A DNA stretch of 56,385 nt from Sphingopyxis sp. (GCA_030148985.1 JASBSJ010000056.1:1-56385), one strand, 5' to 3'. Numbered from the stretch's first letter, positions 26,059-35,141 are shown. The notes: generated by a model from the sequence alone, not told the origin. Program-made: numbers and translations.

Positions 26059-27537
26059 ATGAATGTCGCGATCCGTATCGCTGACGGCGACAATGTCGCG
26101 ACCGCGATTGCCGACATTGTGCCAGGCCAGCCGCTGTTCGCCGATGAGGAGGTTCGCGCCGCGGCCGCAGTGCCGCGCGGACATAAAATCGCTCTCGCGC
26201 CGATCGCGCGCGGCGCGCCGGTCATCAAATATGGTTTCCCCATAGGGCACGCCACCACGGACATCGCGCCGGGCGAGCATGTCCACAGCCACAACCTCGC
26301 GACGGCGCTCGGCAACACGGACGAGTATCATTACGCGACCCCGCCGGTTCGCGCGGTGCCCGCGGCCGCCGCACCCGGCTTTTGGGGCTATGTCCGCGCC
26401 GACGGCCGCGTCGGCACGCGCAACGAAATCTGGGTGCTGCCGACGGTCGGTTGCGTCGGCAATCTGGCCGCGCGCGTCGCGCGGATCGCGGGCGAGCGCC
26501 ACGCCGGGCGCGTCGACGGCGTCCACGCCTTCAAGCATCCCTTCGGCTGTTCGCAGCTTGGCGACGATCTGGGGCATACGCGCGCGCTGCTCGCGGCGCT
26601 GGCGCAGCATCCCAATGCGGGCGGGGTGCTGATCGTCGGGCTGGGGTGCGAGAGCAATCAGCTTGGCGCGCTGATAGACCTGATTCCCGTCGACCGCCGC
26701 GGACATATCCGAACGCTGTCCGCGCAGGCGGTCGAGGACGACGAAGCCGCGTGCCTGACGCTGGTCGACGAACTGGTCGCGAGCTGCGGCGGTCTGGCGC
26801 GGACCGACGTGCCGCTGTCGCAGCTGGTGCTGGGGGTCAAATGCGGCGGATCGGACGGCCTCTCGGGCCTTACCGCCAACCCGCTCGTCGGTCGCATGGC
26901 CGATGCCGTCGCGGCGGCGGGCGGCAAAGTGGTGCTGACCGAGATTCCTGAAATCTTCGGCGCCGAACAGATATTGATGGATCGCGCCGTGTCGCGCGCG
27001 GTGTTCGACGACGCGGTCACGCTGGTCGATGATTTCAAGCAATATTTCATCCGCCACGGCGAGCCGGTGAGCGAGAATCCCTCGCCCGGCAATATCGCCG
27101 GCGGGATCACAACGCTGGAGGAAAAGTCGCTCGGCGCGGTGCAAAAGGGTGGGCAGGTGCCGCTCGTCGATGTCCGGCGTTACGCGGGGGAAGCGCGCCT
27201 CCCCGGCCTCACGCTGCTCGAAGCGCCGGGAAATGACGCCGTCTCCTCGACCGCGCTGACCGCGGCGGGGGCGACGATCATTCTTTTCACCACCGGGCGC
27301 GGCACCCCGCTCGGCTTTCCGGCACCGACGCTCAAGATCGCGTCGAACAGCGACCTCGCGGCGCGCAAGGCGGGATGGATCGACTTCGATGCTGGGACCG
27401 TGCTCGAAGCGGGATTCGATAGCGCGGCGGACGCCTTGCTCGGCCTGATCGCTGCAACGGCCTCGGGCGCCGCAACACGCGCCGAGAAAAATGAGGAACG
27501 CGACATCGCCATCTGGAAATCGGGTGTCACGCTGTAA
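26059..27537 (+). CDS. uxaA: Altronate dehydratase UxaA (full length)
   Basis: A 492-residue enzyme with both usual parts: the small N-terminal SAF-like domain (residues 1-95, with HVHSHNL) and the large C-terminal domain beginning around GYVRADGRVGTRNEIWVLPTV. Conserved cysteines occur in VGCVG, FGCSQLG, GLGCESNQ and VLGVKCGGSDG, as expected for an iron-dependent dehydratase. It converts D-altronate to 2-keto-3-deoxygluconate. The ATG at 26059 is chosen because the longer frame starting at 26035 runs through operator A and no conserved residue precedes MNVAIRIADGD. Divergent from the uxaC operon. Confidence 0.92.
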   Translation: MNVAIRIADGDNVATAIADIVPGQPLFADEEVRAAAAVPRGHKIALAPIARGAPVIKYGFPIGHATTDIAPGEHVHSHNLATALGNTDEYHYATPPVRAVPAAAAPGFWGYVRADGRVGTRNEIWVLPTVGCVGNLAARVARIAGERHAGRVDGVHAFKHPFGCSQLGDDLGHTRALLAALAQHPNAGGVLIVGLGCESNQLGALIDLIPVDRRGHIRTLSAQAVEDDEAACLTLVDELVASCGGLARTDVPLSQLVLGVKCGGSDGLSGLTANPLVGRMADAVAAAGGKVVLTEIPEIFGAEQILMDRAVSRAVFDDAVTLVDDFKQYFIRHGEPVSENPSPGNIAGGITTLEEKSLGAVQKGGQVPLVDVRRYAGEARLPGLTLLEAPGNDAVSSTALTAAGATIILFTTGRGTPLGFPAPTLKIASNSDLAARKAGWIDFDAGTVLEAGFDSAADALLGLIAATASGAATRAEKNEERDIAIWKSGVTL

Positions 27538-27559
27538 TTGCTCGCGAACAAAAGAGAGA

Positions 27560-27637
27560 TTTTCGCACGAAGCCACGAAGCCACAAAGGGGTCTGTGCGG
27601 CAGAGTTTTTGTGGCTTCGTGGCTTTGTGCGAAAAAA
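27560..27637. repeat. CACGAAGCCACGAAGCCACAAA inverted repeat, copy 1 (short interior)
   Basis: Left arm at 27560-27588 and right arm at about 27608-27637, 28 bases each with one mismatch that still allows a G-U pair, and 19 bases between. The arms contain GCCACGAAGCCACAAA. They are almost identical to those of the copy at 46445-46593, whose interior is much longer and unrelated. It lies between the convergent uxaA and GH43 genes and would make a very stable hairpin flanked by A/T runs, so it may also terminate transcription. Confidence 0.88.
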
Positions 27638-27640
27638 TCG

Positions 27641-29254
27641 CTACCCCAGTGCTTTAAAACTGAAATTGCGAAAGCGCGCTTCGCCCGTTCCCGCCGAATA
27701 GAGGCCGGGGCGTAGCATCAGGAAGCCGCCGCGCACATTATGGTGGTATCCCGACACCTCCATCCCGCGGTCGAAGCGCACCCACGTCTTTCCGCCGTCA
27801 CCGCTGGTGTCATAAGTGACGATGTGGCGGTCGTTAGTGACGCGCATCCGCATTTTTCGCCCGTGCGGATTGGCGGGACGCGCGCGTTCGATGCCATATT
27901 GATGCGTCACGAAGCGGTCCCCGTCGAAGCCGAGCCCGCAGTAGAGCTTTTCATCGTAAAAGAGGATGAGCCCCGCGGTGCCGCCCGGCGCAATCTCGAT
28001 ATCGCATTCGAACCGATAGGCCTGATCGCCCGCAATCAGCAGCAGGGGCGAGCTGTCGGCGGGCGCCTTGCCGCGCGCTGCCAGCACCAGCGCGCCGTCC
28101 TCGACGCGGGCGCGGCGGCTTTCGTCGGGCGCGGGTTTGAAGAAATTCCACTTGGCGCCGAGCGCGAGCGAGGAAAAATCGTCGGACAGCGCCATGCCGT
28201 GCGGACCCGCGATTGTTCCCCCCTTCGGCTTGGCGATCGGCTGCGACAAATCGCCGCCCGTCATGCGCAGCCAGCCGTCGTCGGTCCATTCGACGGGGTC
28301 GAGCAAGGCCTGCCGCCCCAAGGTCCAATAACCATTCTCATAACCGTGATAGACCGCCCACCAGTCGCCCGCCGATCCCTCGACCAGCGTCGCATGGCCG
28401 CGCGACCACCATTTTTCAGCCGCCGACACGGTGCGGACGAGCGGGTTCGCCGGGCAATTTTCCCACGGCCCGTGGATCGATTTCGAGCGTGCGGCGATGA
28501 CCATATGTCCCGTGGGCGGCCCCGCGGTGCCGCCGACCGCGGTGATCATGTAATAATAATCGCCGCGGCGCGTGATCTTTGGCCCCTCGGGCGCGAAGCC
28601 TTCGACCACCCAGTCGGCGGGATAGCGCCACGGGTCGTAGACATGCTCGGGTTCGCCGATGCGGTTCAGGCCATCGTCGGACAGCCGCACCCGGTCGCCG
28701 CCCGACAGGAACAGCCAGCGCGACCCATCCTCGCCGACGGCATGGCCGGGGTCGATATGGTTGGGCAGGTGCAGATCGACCGGATCGCTCCACGGCCCCT
28801 CGATCCGGTCGGCCCAGATCACCCAGCTGGTGTTCGGGCCTTTGGTCGGGATGTAGAGATAAAAGCGCCCCTCATGCTTGCACAGTTCGGGCGCCCAGAC
28901 CGCGCCGATATTCCGGTGCAGCGCAGGGCCAACCGGGCGCCAGTTCACCAGGTCGCGCGAATGCCAGATGACCAGCCCCGGATAGGAGTCGAAGGTCGAG
29001 AAGGTCATATAATAATCGGCGCCGTCCTTCAGGATCGACGGATCGGGATGGTCGCCCGCCATGATCGGATTGAGGAAGCGCCCATCGCCAAGATCGGCGA
29101 TGCGCTGGCCGTCGAAGCCCCTGGCCCAGGCCGGCGCCGACCGCGCGGGCACGCGGGCCGCCTGCCCGACGGCCGCGGGAGCCGCGAAACCCGAAAGCCC
29201 CGCCGCAACAAGGCCGGTCCCGGCCAGTTTGAGCATCTCGCGACGATCGGTCAC
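27641..29254 (-). CDS. Secreted GH43-family glycosidase with C-terminal beta-sandwich domain
   Basis: A 537-residue protein opening with MTDRREMLKLAG, a twin-arginine-like signal to about residue 30. The five-bladed propeller of GH43 follows: NPIMAGDHPDPS with the likely base Asp71, WAPELCKHEGRFYLYIP, and GFAPEGPK with the likely acid Glu. A beta-sandwich domain of about 190 residues (from LSDDFSSLALGAKWNF) is the usual GH43 C-terminal module. GH43 enzymes remove arabinose, xylose or galactose units, here probably side chains of pectin. It lies downstream of the TonB-dependent receptor, but a terminator stands between them, so it may have its own promoter or depend on read-through. Confidence 0.85.
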   Translation of the reverse strand: MTDRREMLKLAGTGLVAAGLSGFAAPAAVGQAARVPARSAPAWARGFDGQRIADLGDGRFLNPIMAGDHPDPSILKDGADYYMTFSTFDSYPGLVIWHSRDLVNWRPVGPALHRNIGAVWAPELCKHEGRFYLYIPTKGPNTSWVIWADRIEGPWSDPVDLHLPNHIDPGHAVGEDGSRWLFLSGGDRVRLSDDGLNRIGEPEHVYDPWRYPADWVVEGFAPEGPKITRRGDYYYMITAVGGTAGPPTGHMVIAARSKSIHGPWENCPANPLVRTVSAAEKWWSRGHATLVEGSAGDWWAVYHGYENGYWTLGRQALLDPVEWTDDGWLRMTGGDLSQPIAKPKGGTIAGPHGMALSDDFSSLALGAKWNFFKPAPDESRRARVEDGALVLAARGKAPADSSPLLLIAGDQAYRFECDIEIAPGGTAGLILFYDEKLYCGLGFDGDRFVTHQYGIERARPANPHGRKMRMRVTNDRHIVTYDTSGDGGKTWVRFDRGMEVSGYHHNVRGGFLMLRPGLYSAGTGEARFRNFSFKALG

Positions 29255-29269
29255 CTGTCTCTCCTGCCA

Positions 29270-29311
29270 AAGAAAAAGGCCCGACCCTCGCGAACGCAGG
29301 CCGGGCCTTTT
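29270..29311 (-). terminator. Terminator of the TonB-dependent receptor gene
   Basis: On the minus strand, AAAGGCCCG (29310-29302) pairs with CGGGCCTTT (29283-29275) across an 18-base loop, followed by TTTCTTT. It lies between the receptor stop and the GH43 start. Confidence 0.8.
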
Positions 29312-29331
29312 CCGGGACGAACCTTGACGCG

Positions 29332-32127
29332 TCAGATCTTGACGCGCGCACCGAACAGGAAGGTGCGGCCGTAGTGGTTGTTCTCATAGTTACGATTCGC
29401 TTCGAGGTCGGTGAAGCGATAGCGATAATCGTCGGTCAGGTTCGTACCCTCGATCGACAGTTCGATATTTTCGGTGATCGCATAACGGATCGACGCATCG
29501 ACGTTGAACGAGCTGCCATAGCCTTCGAACACATTATTGTTGCCGCTGGTGCCGTCATTATAGCCGCTGCGCCAAGCCGCCGACGCACGCGCCGAGAATT
29601 TGCCGTCGTCATAATAGACGGTGGCATTCCACGCCCGCTTGGCAAGGTTGAGCAGCGGCTGCGTATAGACGCCCGCCGGCTGTGCCTCGAGCCGGTTGTC
29701 CACAGGATCATATGCCAAAGGCCCGGCGATCGTGTAGTCGACATCGCTCTTTACGAAAGTGGCGTTGCCCAGGACGCCGAAGTGACGCAACGAGTCCGAG
29801 AAAACCGAGAACGGCAGCTGGAGGGACAATTCCATGCCCTTGAGACTCGCGCCGGGGCCGTTTCCAGTGGTGCGGAACTCGAAGGCCCGGTTGGGGTCCG
29901 AACCGCCCACGACAGCGTCATAAGCCGGGGTTCCCGGCGTCAGAAGCGAAAGCGGCAAGCCGCTGTCGGCATATGTCCCCTGAAGCGAAGTGGCGATGGG
30001 GAAGCTTTCGATATCCTTGGCGAACAAAGCCACCGAAGCGAGTGCTCCCGGAGCGAAATACCATTCGGCGGCCAGATCGAAAGTCGTCGCGCGGAACGGA
30101 TCGAGGAACGGGTTACCCGAGTTGATCCGAAAATTGAACTGATCGACCGCGCCGCCGGGCGTCAGATTGCCCAGCGTGGGGCGCGTGATCACCTTCGCGA
30201 TCGCACCGCGCAGAATGATGTTCTCGGTCGGATGCAGGTTCAGGTTGAACGACGGCAACCAGTCGTCATAGGTCCGGTCGACCGTAACGAATGTTCCGCT
30301 TGTGAAACCCGACGACGATTGCTCGGTTTTGGCATAGCGCACGCCGGCATTACCGGTCAGCCGCATCCCGGCGAGTTCGGTTTCGAACTCGGTCATAAAC
30401 CAGCCGCCATAGGTTTTTTCGGTGACTGCGCGCTGTTCACCTTGCTGCAGGACGGCCGGACGGTTGTAGAGGTCGATCAGCGCCGTTCCGGCATCGAGAT
30501 CGGGGACGATCCAGGCATTGGTATTGCCCGAGGGTTGCCCCGCGTTGCCCAGCTTGAACAGCTCCGCAATATCATCGGTCACCGGCAGGCCGGTGGTTCC
30601 CGGCGCACAGGTGAAGGCGGCACAATAGGTGCTGTCGCGGCGGAAGCCGACCGTATCGAAATCGAACTGACGATAGAAACCGCCGCCCAGCAGCTTGAAC
30701 CGGTCGGCCACGTCCCAGTCGAAATCGAGCGACACGGTCTTGAACTTGTTGGTCAGGAATGACGGGCGATCGCGGAATTCGGCGAGCACGAAGGACGAAG
30801 GATCCTCGATGCCCGGGCCGAAGCTCAAAACCGGGAACTTCATGTTCGTGTAATCATACCGATACCCGGTGCCGTCGCGGTCATCGAACGCCAGCGTCGT
30901 TTCGATCGGAATATCGGCCTGCGACTTCGAAAAACCGCCAAGCAGATTGACCTTGAACGTGTCGGTCAGCCGCTGTTCCAGTCGGCCCGACAATTGGTAA
31001 AATTCGGTCTCGCTCTCACGCGAATAGCGTTCGGTGCGGATGTACACGTTATCGAGATCTGCCGCGATCAGATTGTTGTTCGCATCGATCGTATAGTTGG
31101 ACACATCGATGCCGCGCTCTTCGCTGCGTAACAGCACTTCGCCCCAATATTCGTCGCGCACTTCCTTGAACCGCGAATAAAGCCCGTCGATCGAAATCTT
31201 CGTGTTTTCGCTTGGCTCGAACTGGATCGAGGCGGTGGCGCCCAGACGTTCGCGTTCGTGCCGCACCAGACCGTAACGCGGGATGCGCGGGTGGAAAGCT
31301 TCGGCGACTTCGATGCAGGCGGCCGAAGGGTCTGCGACGAAAGCGGAACCCGAAAGGCATGTCTCGCCGTCCACGCTGCGGAACGGCGCCTGTGCCCAGC
31401 GGACACTGTTGTTACCCAGTTCGTCGGTCGTATAATCGGACCAGGCGACCGATGCCGACACACCGAAGGTGCGATCGGCATTGGTCCAGGCGATCAGGCC
31501 CGCCAGCCGCGGATCGACATTTTCGGTGAGGTCGTTGTAACGCGCCTGCGCCGAGCCAACGATCGTCAACCCTTCCTTGCCGCCCAGCGGATTGCCGGTG
31601 TTGAGATCGACCACCGCCCCCAGCGAGCCTTCGTCGAGCGAGGCCGAGGCCGTCTTGTGAACCACCAGCGAGGTGAAGAGTTCGGACGCAAAGACGTTGA
31701 AATCGAACGCGCGGTCGCGGTTCGCCGCGGCGCCGTCGGTCGATGTCGCAATGGTCTCCATACCGTTCAGGCGAACGCGCGTGAACTGCGCGCCCAGCCC
31801 GCGAACCGTGATCGCGCGGCCTTCGCCAGCGTCGCGCTGGATGGAGATGCCCGGAATGCGTTGCAGCGATTCAGCCAGATTCTGGTCGGGGAATTTCGCA
31901 ATATCCTCTGCCACGATGACGTCGACGGCCGAGATCGAATCGCGTTTCTGGTTGAGTGCTTCGTCGAGCGAGGCGCGGAAGCCGGTGACGACGATCTCGT
32001 CTTCGCTCGCGACCGCTTCTTCAGCGGTATCCTGCGCCCACGCCGGCGACGCCGCCATCACGGCAAGCGAGGCTCCGCACGCCAGCCGGGTCAAAGTGCG
32101 CACGCTCCGCATTGCTTGAATTGACAT
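29332..32127 (-). CDS. TonB-dependent outer-membrane receptor of the pectin locus
   Basis: A 931-residue TonB-dependent receptor with a signal peptide ending near AWAQ (residue 32), a TonB-box-like DEIVVTGFR, a plug domain (AEDIAKFPDQNLAESLQRIPGI, ITVRGLGAQFTRVRLNG) and a long beta-barrel ending in FLFGARVKI with terminal aromatic/hydrophobic pattern. The plug is typical of the sphingomonad/Caulobacter/Xanthomonas carbohydrate group. It would take up oligogalacturonides through the outer membrane. An upstream in-frame ATG (32133) directly abuts AGGGAGG, so the ATG at 32127, six bases after that site, is taken as the start. Operator B lies 46 bases upstream. Confidence 0.9.
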   Translation of the reverse strand: MSIQAMRSVRTLTRLACGASLAVMAASPAWAQDTAEEAVASEDEIVVTGFRASLDEALNQKRDSISAVDVIVAEDIAKFPDQNLAESLQRIPGISIQRDAGEGRAITVRGLGAQFTRVRLNGMETIATSTDGAAANRDRAFDFNVFASELFTSLVVHKTASASLDEGSLGAVVDLNTGNPLGGKEGLTIVGSAQARYNDLTENVDPRLAGLIAWTNADRTFGVSASVAWSDYTTDELGNNSVRWAQAPFRSVDGETCLSGSAFVADPSAACIEVAEAFHPRIPRYGLVRHERERLGATASIQFEPSENTKISIDGLYSRFKEVRDEYWGEVLLRSEERGIDVSNYTIDANNNLIAADLDNVYIRTERYSRESETEFYQLSGRLEQRLTDTFKVNLLGGFSKSQADIPIETTLAFDDRDGTGYRYDYTNMKFPVLSFGPGIEDPSSFVLAEFRDRPSFLTNKFKTVSLDFDWDVADRFKLLGGGFYRQFDFDTVGFRRDSTYCAAFTCAPGTTGLPVTDDIAELFKLGNAGQPSGNTNAWIVPDLDAGTALIDLYNRPAVLQQGEQRAVTEKTYGGWFMTEFETELAGMRLTGNAGVRYAKTEQSSSGFTSGTFVTVDRTYDDWLPSFNLNLHPTENIILRGAIAKVITRPTLGNLTPGGAVDQFNFRINSGNPFLDPFRATTFDLAAEWYFAPGALASVALFAKDIESFPIATSLQGTYADSGLPLSLLTPGTPAYDAVVGGSDPNRAFEFRTTGNGPGASLKGMELSLQLPFSVFSDSLRHFGVLGNATFVKSDVDYTIAGPLAYDPVDNRLEAQPAGVYTQPLLNLAKRAWNATVYYDDGKFSARASAAWRSGYNDGTSGNNNVFEGYGSSFNVDASIRYAITENIELSIEGTNLTDDYRYRFTDLEANRNYENNHYGRTFLFGARVKI

Positions 32128-32172
32128 TTCCATCCTCCCTTAATCGCCCCGCATCCTCGCTCGCGCAAGAAA

Positions 32173-32185
32173 TGACACCGGTTAC
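32173..32185. promoter_or_regulatory. LacI-type operator B, upstream of the TonB-dependent receptor
   Basis: TGACACCGGTTAC, identical base for base to the complement of sites C and D. It is 46 bases upstream of the receptor start in the 260-base gap shared with the pectate lyase gene. Confidence 0.8.
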
Positions 32186-32317
32186 TTTGCTCGACAAAAT
32201 GACGCGGCGCGTCATCCCGTGCTTCGATTGTCAGAGAGTGATGATGGTCCGCCCGTCGTTGCGGCGGCTCCGATCAGATCCTCTCCCTTGGAAATATTTT
32301 CTCGTTGACCGATTGGG

Positions 32318-32330
32318 GTAACCGGTGTCA
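32318..32330. promoter_or_regulatory. LacI-type operator C, upstream of the pectate lyase
   Basis: GTAACCGGTGTCA, the exact complement of operator B, 57 bases before the pectate lyase ATG. A TTGACC hexamer at 32305-32310 could be a -35 element, which would put the site in the spacer and -10 region. Confidence 0.8.
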
Positions 32331-32387
32331 GAAAGATTGAAGGATAGGCGACGCCCTGTCAAGACCCAAAGAACAAGGGAGAGAATT

Positions 32388-33767
32388 ATGCGCCAGACCC
32401 CGTGGATAACCGCGCTTTTGCTGGCGTTTGCGCTACCCTCCGTACCGCTTTCTGCCGCCGAAGCGGCGCCGCGCGCCTTCCCCGGCGCGGTCGGCCCGGC
32501 GGCCGAAACCCCCGGTGGGCGCGGCGGCAAAATCCTGCGCGTGACGACGCTGGCCGCCGACGGGCCGGGGTCGCTGAAGGCCGCGATCGACACACCGGGA
32601 CCGCGCATCATCGTGTTCGAGGTCGGCGGCGTGATCGACATGGGGCGCCGGTCGATCGAAATCAAACATCCCTATCTGACGATCGCCGGACAAACCGCGC
32701 CCGGCCCCGGCATCACGCTGATCCGCACGGGCATCGACGTGAAGACCCACGACGTCATCCTGCGCCACCTGCGCGTCTATACCGGCGTCGACGGCCAGCC
32801 GAAGCGCAGCGGGTGGGAAGCCGACGCCTTTTCGACCGTCGCCGCGCATAATGTCATCGTCGATCATTGCACCTTCCTGTGGGCGATCGACGAAAATATG
32901 TCGGCGTCGGGGCCGCGCTTCACCGGCAAGAGCGTCGAGGAATGGCGACAGGGCACGAGCCGCAACATCAGCTTCTCGAACAATCTCGCCGCCGAGGGCC
33001 TTGCCGATGCGAGCCACCCCAAGGGCGAACACAGCAAGGGGTCGCTGATCCACGACAATGCCACCGGCATCGTCTTTTACCGCAATATCTGGGCGCATAA
33101 TGTCGAGCGCGCGCCATTGGTGAAGGGCGGCGCACAGGTGCTGATGATCAACAATCTGATCTACAACCCCAAGCACCGCGCGGTGCATTATAATCTGATG
33201 AACCTCGAATGGACCGGGCACGATTATGTGACCGGCCAGATCACCGCGGTCGGCAATGTCATGCGCGGCGGCAACGACACCGACGACGGCATGCCCTTCC
33301 TGATGCTCGGCGGCGACGGCGACCTCGAATATTATGGCAAGGACAATCTGGCGGTCGACCGCCACGGCAAACCGCTGCCCGAATTCGGCCGCTATGGCGA
33401 GACGCGCGCCGAGCTGATCCGCGCCAAGGCGCCGCTTGCGCCGGTCGATGGTTATACGATCTTGCCGGTACGCGATGTCGAAACGTCGGTGCTCGCGACC
33501 GCCGGCGCGCGGCCGTGGGCGCGCGATGCCGAGGAGATTCGCGTCCTCTTCTTTGTTGCCGAGGGGCGCGGCGAGATAATCGATGACGAGAAGGAAGTGA
33601 GCGCTTACCCGTCGGTCAAGCCGCCAGTGCGCGCGCCTTTTGTAGAGGCCGACTGGGATCTCGCGACGATGGAGCCAAAATCGGGGCTGTATCCGGGGCA
33701 GACCGCGCCGATGCCGCAGGAGCATCTGTCGGCGCGCGACCGCTCCTCGCGCGGAGAAGCGCCGTGA
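32388..33767 (+). CDS. Secreted pectate lyase, polysaccharide lyase family 1
   Basis: A 459-residue protein with a Sec signal peptide (residues 1-25, cleavage near AEA). The right-handed beta-helix is seen as repeated strand segments: FEVGGVIDMGRRSIEIKHPY, LTIAGQTAPGPGITLI, and NVIVDHCTFLWAIDEN with Asp159-His160 matching the vWiDHcs region of PL1 lyases. It cleaves polygalacturonate by beta-elimination and leaves a 4,5-unsaturated uronate at the non-reducing end, the substrate for the RpiB-like/KduD branch encoded at 37802-39212. AAGGGAG precedes the ATG at 32388. Operator C lies upstream. The last bases overlap the next start. Confidence 0.88.
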   Translation: MRQTPWITALLLAFALPSVPLSAAEAAPRAFPGAVGPAAETPGGRGGKILRVTTLAADGPGSLKAAIDTPGPRIIVFEVGGVIDMGRRSIEIKHPYLTIAGQTAPGPGITLIRTGIDVKTHDVILRHLRVYTGVDGQPKRSGWEADAFSTVAAHNVIVDHCTFLWAIDENMSASGPRFTGKSVEEWRQGTSRNISFSNNLAAEGLADASHPKGEHSKGSLIHDNATGIVFYRNIWAHNVERAPLVKGGAQVLMINNLIYNPKHRAVHYNLMNLEWTGHDYVTGQITAVGNVMRGGNDTDDGMPFLMLGGDGDLEYYGKDNLAVDRHGKPLPEFGRYGETRAELIRAKAPLAPVDGYTILPVRDVETSVLATAGARPWARDAEEIRVLFFVAEGRGEIIDDEKEVSAYPSVKPPVRAPFVEADWDLATMEPKSGLYPGQTAPMPQEHLSARDRSSRGEAP

Positions 33768-34168
33768 GCGCGCTGCTCGCAATATTGCTCGCGGGCGCTG
33801 GCGACGCCCCCGCGATGGTCGTGATCGACGAAGCCGCGACGGTGCGCGAGGAGGCGCCACCGCATGGGCAAATCGGCATATCGACCGCGTGGCGGATCAG
33901 CGATGCCGTGCCCGCTCCGCGCAGCTTCGAATTCAGGAAGCGCGCGCTGCACGTCGGCGCGGCGATCGGCGTCCATCCGATCGATCATGACGAGATTTAT
34001 TATGTCGTGTCGGGCACCGGCATCGTCCATTCGGACGGCAGCGAGCAGGAACTGCGCGCCGGCATGGCGGCATGGCTCTATAAGGGCGCCAGGGTCGGCA
34101 TTCGCCAGACAGGTTCCGAGCCGCTGGTGCTCATCATCGCCTATCCCAACAAGGGCGCCGGACAATGA
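33764..34168 (+). CDS. Exported single-domain cupin protein
   Basis: A 134-residue protein starting at GTG 33764, overlapping the lyase stop (GTGA). The N-terminus MSALLAILLAGAGDAPA resembles a short signal peptide, so the protein is probably periplasmic. Cupin motif 1 is HPIDHDEIYYVVSGTG, and motif 2 (YKGARVGIRQTG) lacks the usual metal-binding histidine. KdgF cupins linearise unsaturated uronates in pectin pathways and are normally cytosolic with a complete metal site, so KdgF-like function is only a hypothesis. It is tightly coupled to the lyase and the esterase on both sides. Confidence 0.75.
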   Translation: MSALLAILLAGAGDAPAMVVIDEAATVREEAPPHGQIGISTAWRISDAVPAPRSFEFRKRALHVGAAIGVHPIDHDEIYYVVSGTGIVHSDGSEQELRAGMAAWLYKGARVGIRQTGSEPLVLIIAYPNKGAGQ

Positions 34169-35136
34169 CGGTCGGCCGCCGCGCGCTGCTGAGCGCCAGC
34201 CTTGCGCTGCCCTTCGCCAGCGCCGCCGCGCGCGCGGCATGGACGCGGCCCGCGGGTGTCATTCCCGACGCAAGCGTACCGCTGTGGCCCGAAGGCCATG
34301 TCGTCCCACCGCGCGGCCTGATCGAGCGCGTCGTCCAGCGCAGCGACGACCCGGACGCCAGCGACCGGATGCTCGAAGGCATCACGCGCCCGCGGCTCGA
34401 CATCTTCCGCCCCGCGCAGCCCAGTGGCGCCGCGGTCATCCTCGCCCCCGGCGGCGGCTATCGCTATGTCGTGATCGACAAGGAAAGTTATGAGCTGGCG
34501 CGCTGGCTGAAGGAACGCGGCGTCACCGTTTACGTCCTTTTCTATCGCCTGCCCGGCGATGGCTGGACGAACGGGGCCGACGTGCCGCTCGCCGATGCGC
34601 AGCGCGCGGTGCGGCTGGTGCGCAGCCGCGCAGGCATCGACGGCATCGACCCCAAGCGCGTTGCTTTCGGCGGCTTTTCGGCGGGCGGGCAGGTGGCGAC
34701 GAGCCTGCTCACGCGCTTCGATGCACAGGTCTATGCGCCCGTCGATGCCGCCGACGCGCTACCCGCGCGGCCCGATGCGCTCGCCGCCATCTATCCGGTC
34801 GTGTCGATGGACCCGGCGATCGCCCATGCGGTGAGCCGCGAGAAGCTGATCGGCGCAAATCCCGATGCGGCGCGCGAGGCGCTCTACTCGCCCGAACGAA
34901 ATGTCCGCGCCGACCAGCCGCCGCTGTGGCTCCTCCACGCCGAGGATGATGATGTCGTCAAGGTCGACAACAGCGTCCGCCTGCGCGATGCGGCGCGCGC
35001 CATCAATGCGCCGTGCGAAGCGCATTTCTTCGAGCGCGGGGGCCATGGTTTCGGGCTGATGAAAACCGCGGGGCGGCCCGTCGCGATCTGGCCCGAATTG
35101 CTGTGGAACTGGCTGGGGTCGCACGGGATCGTTTGA
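34165..35136 (+). CDS. Secreted alpha/beta-hydrolase, probable carbohydrate acetyl esterase
   Basis: A 323-residue protein with an N-terminal GRRALLSASLALPFASAAARA, a twin-arginine-like export signal. The oxyanion HGG-type segment is replaced by APGGGYRYV, the nucleophile is Ser172 in GGFSAGGQ, and Asp/His follow in HAEDDDVV and GGHGFGL. This is the pattern of acetyl-xylan/pectin acetylesterase-like hydrolases found beside polysaccharide lyases. Deacetylating pectin would expose it to the lyase. The ATG overlaps the cupin stop (ATGA). Confidence 0.82.
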   Translation: MTVGRRALLSASLALPFASAAARAAWTRPAGVIPDASVPLWPEGHVVPPRGLIERVVQRSDDPDASDRMLEGITRPRLDIFRPAQPSGAAVILAPGGGYRYVVIDKESYELARWLKERGVTVYVLFYRLPGDGWTNGADVPLADAQRAVRLVRSRAGIDGIDPKRVAFGGFSAGGQVATSLLTRFDAQVYAPVDAADALPARPDALAAIYPVVSMDPAIAHAVSREKLIGANPDAAREALYSPERNVRADQPPLWLLHAEDDDVVKVDNSVRLRDAARAINAPCEAHFFERGGHGFGLMKTAGRPVAIWPELLWNWLGSHGIV

Positions 35137-35141
35137 TTACC

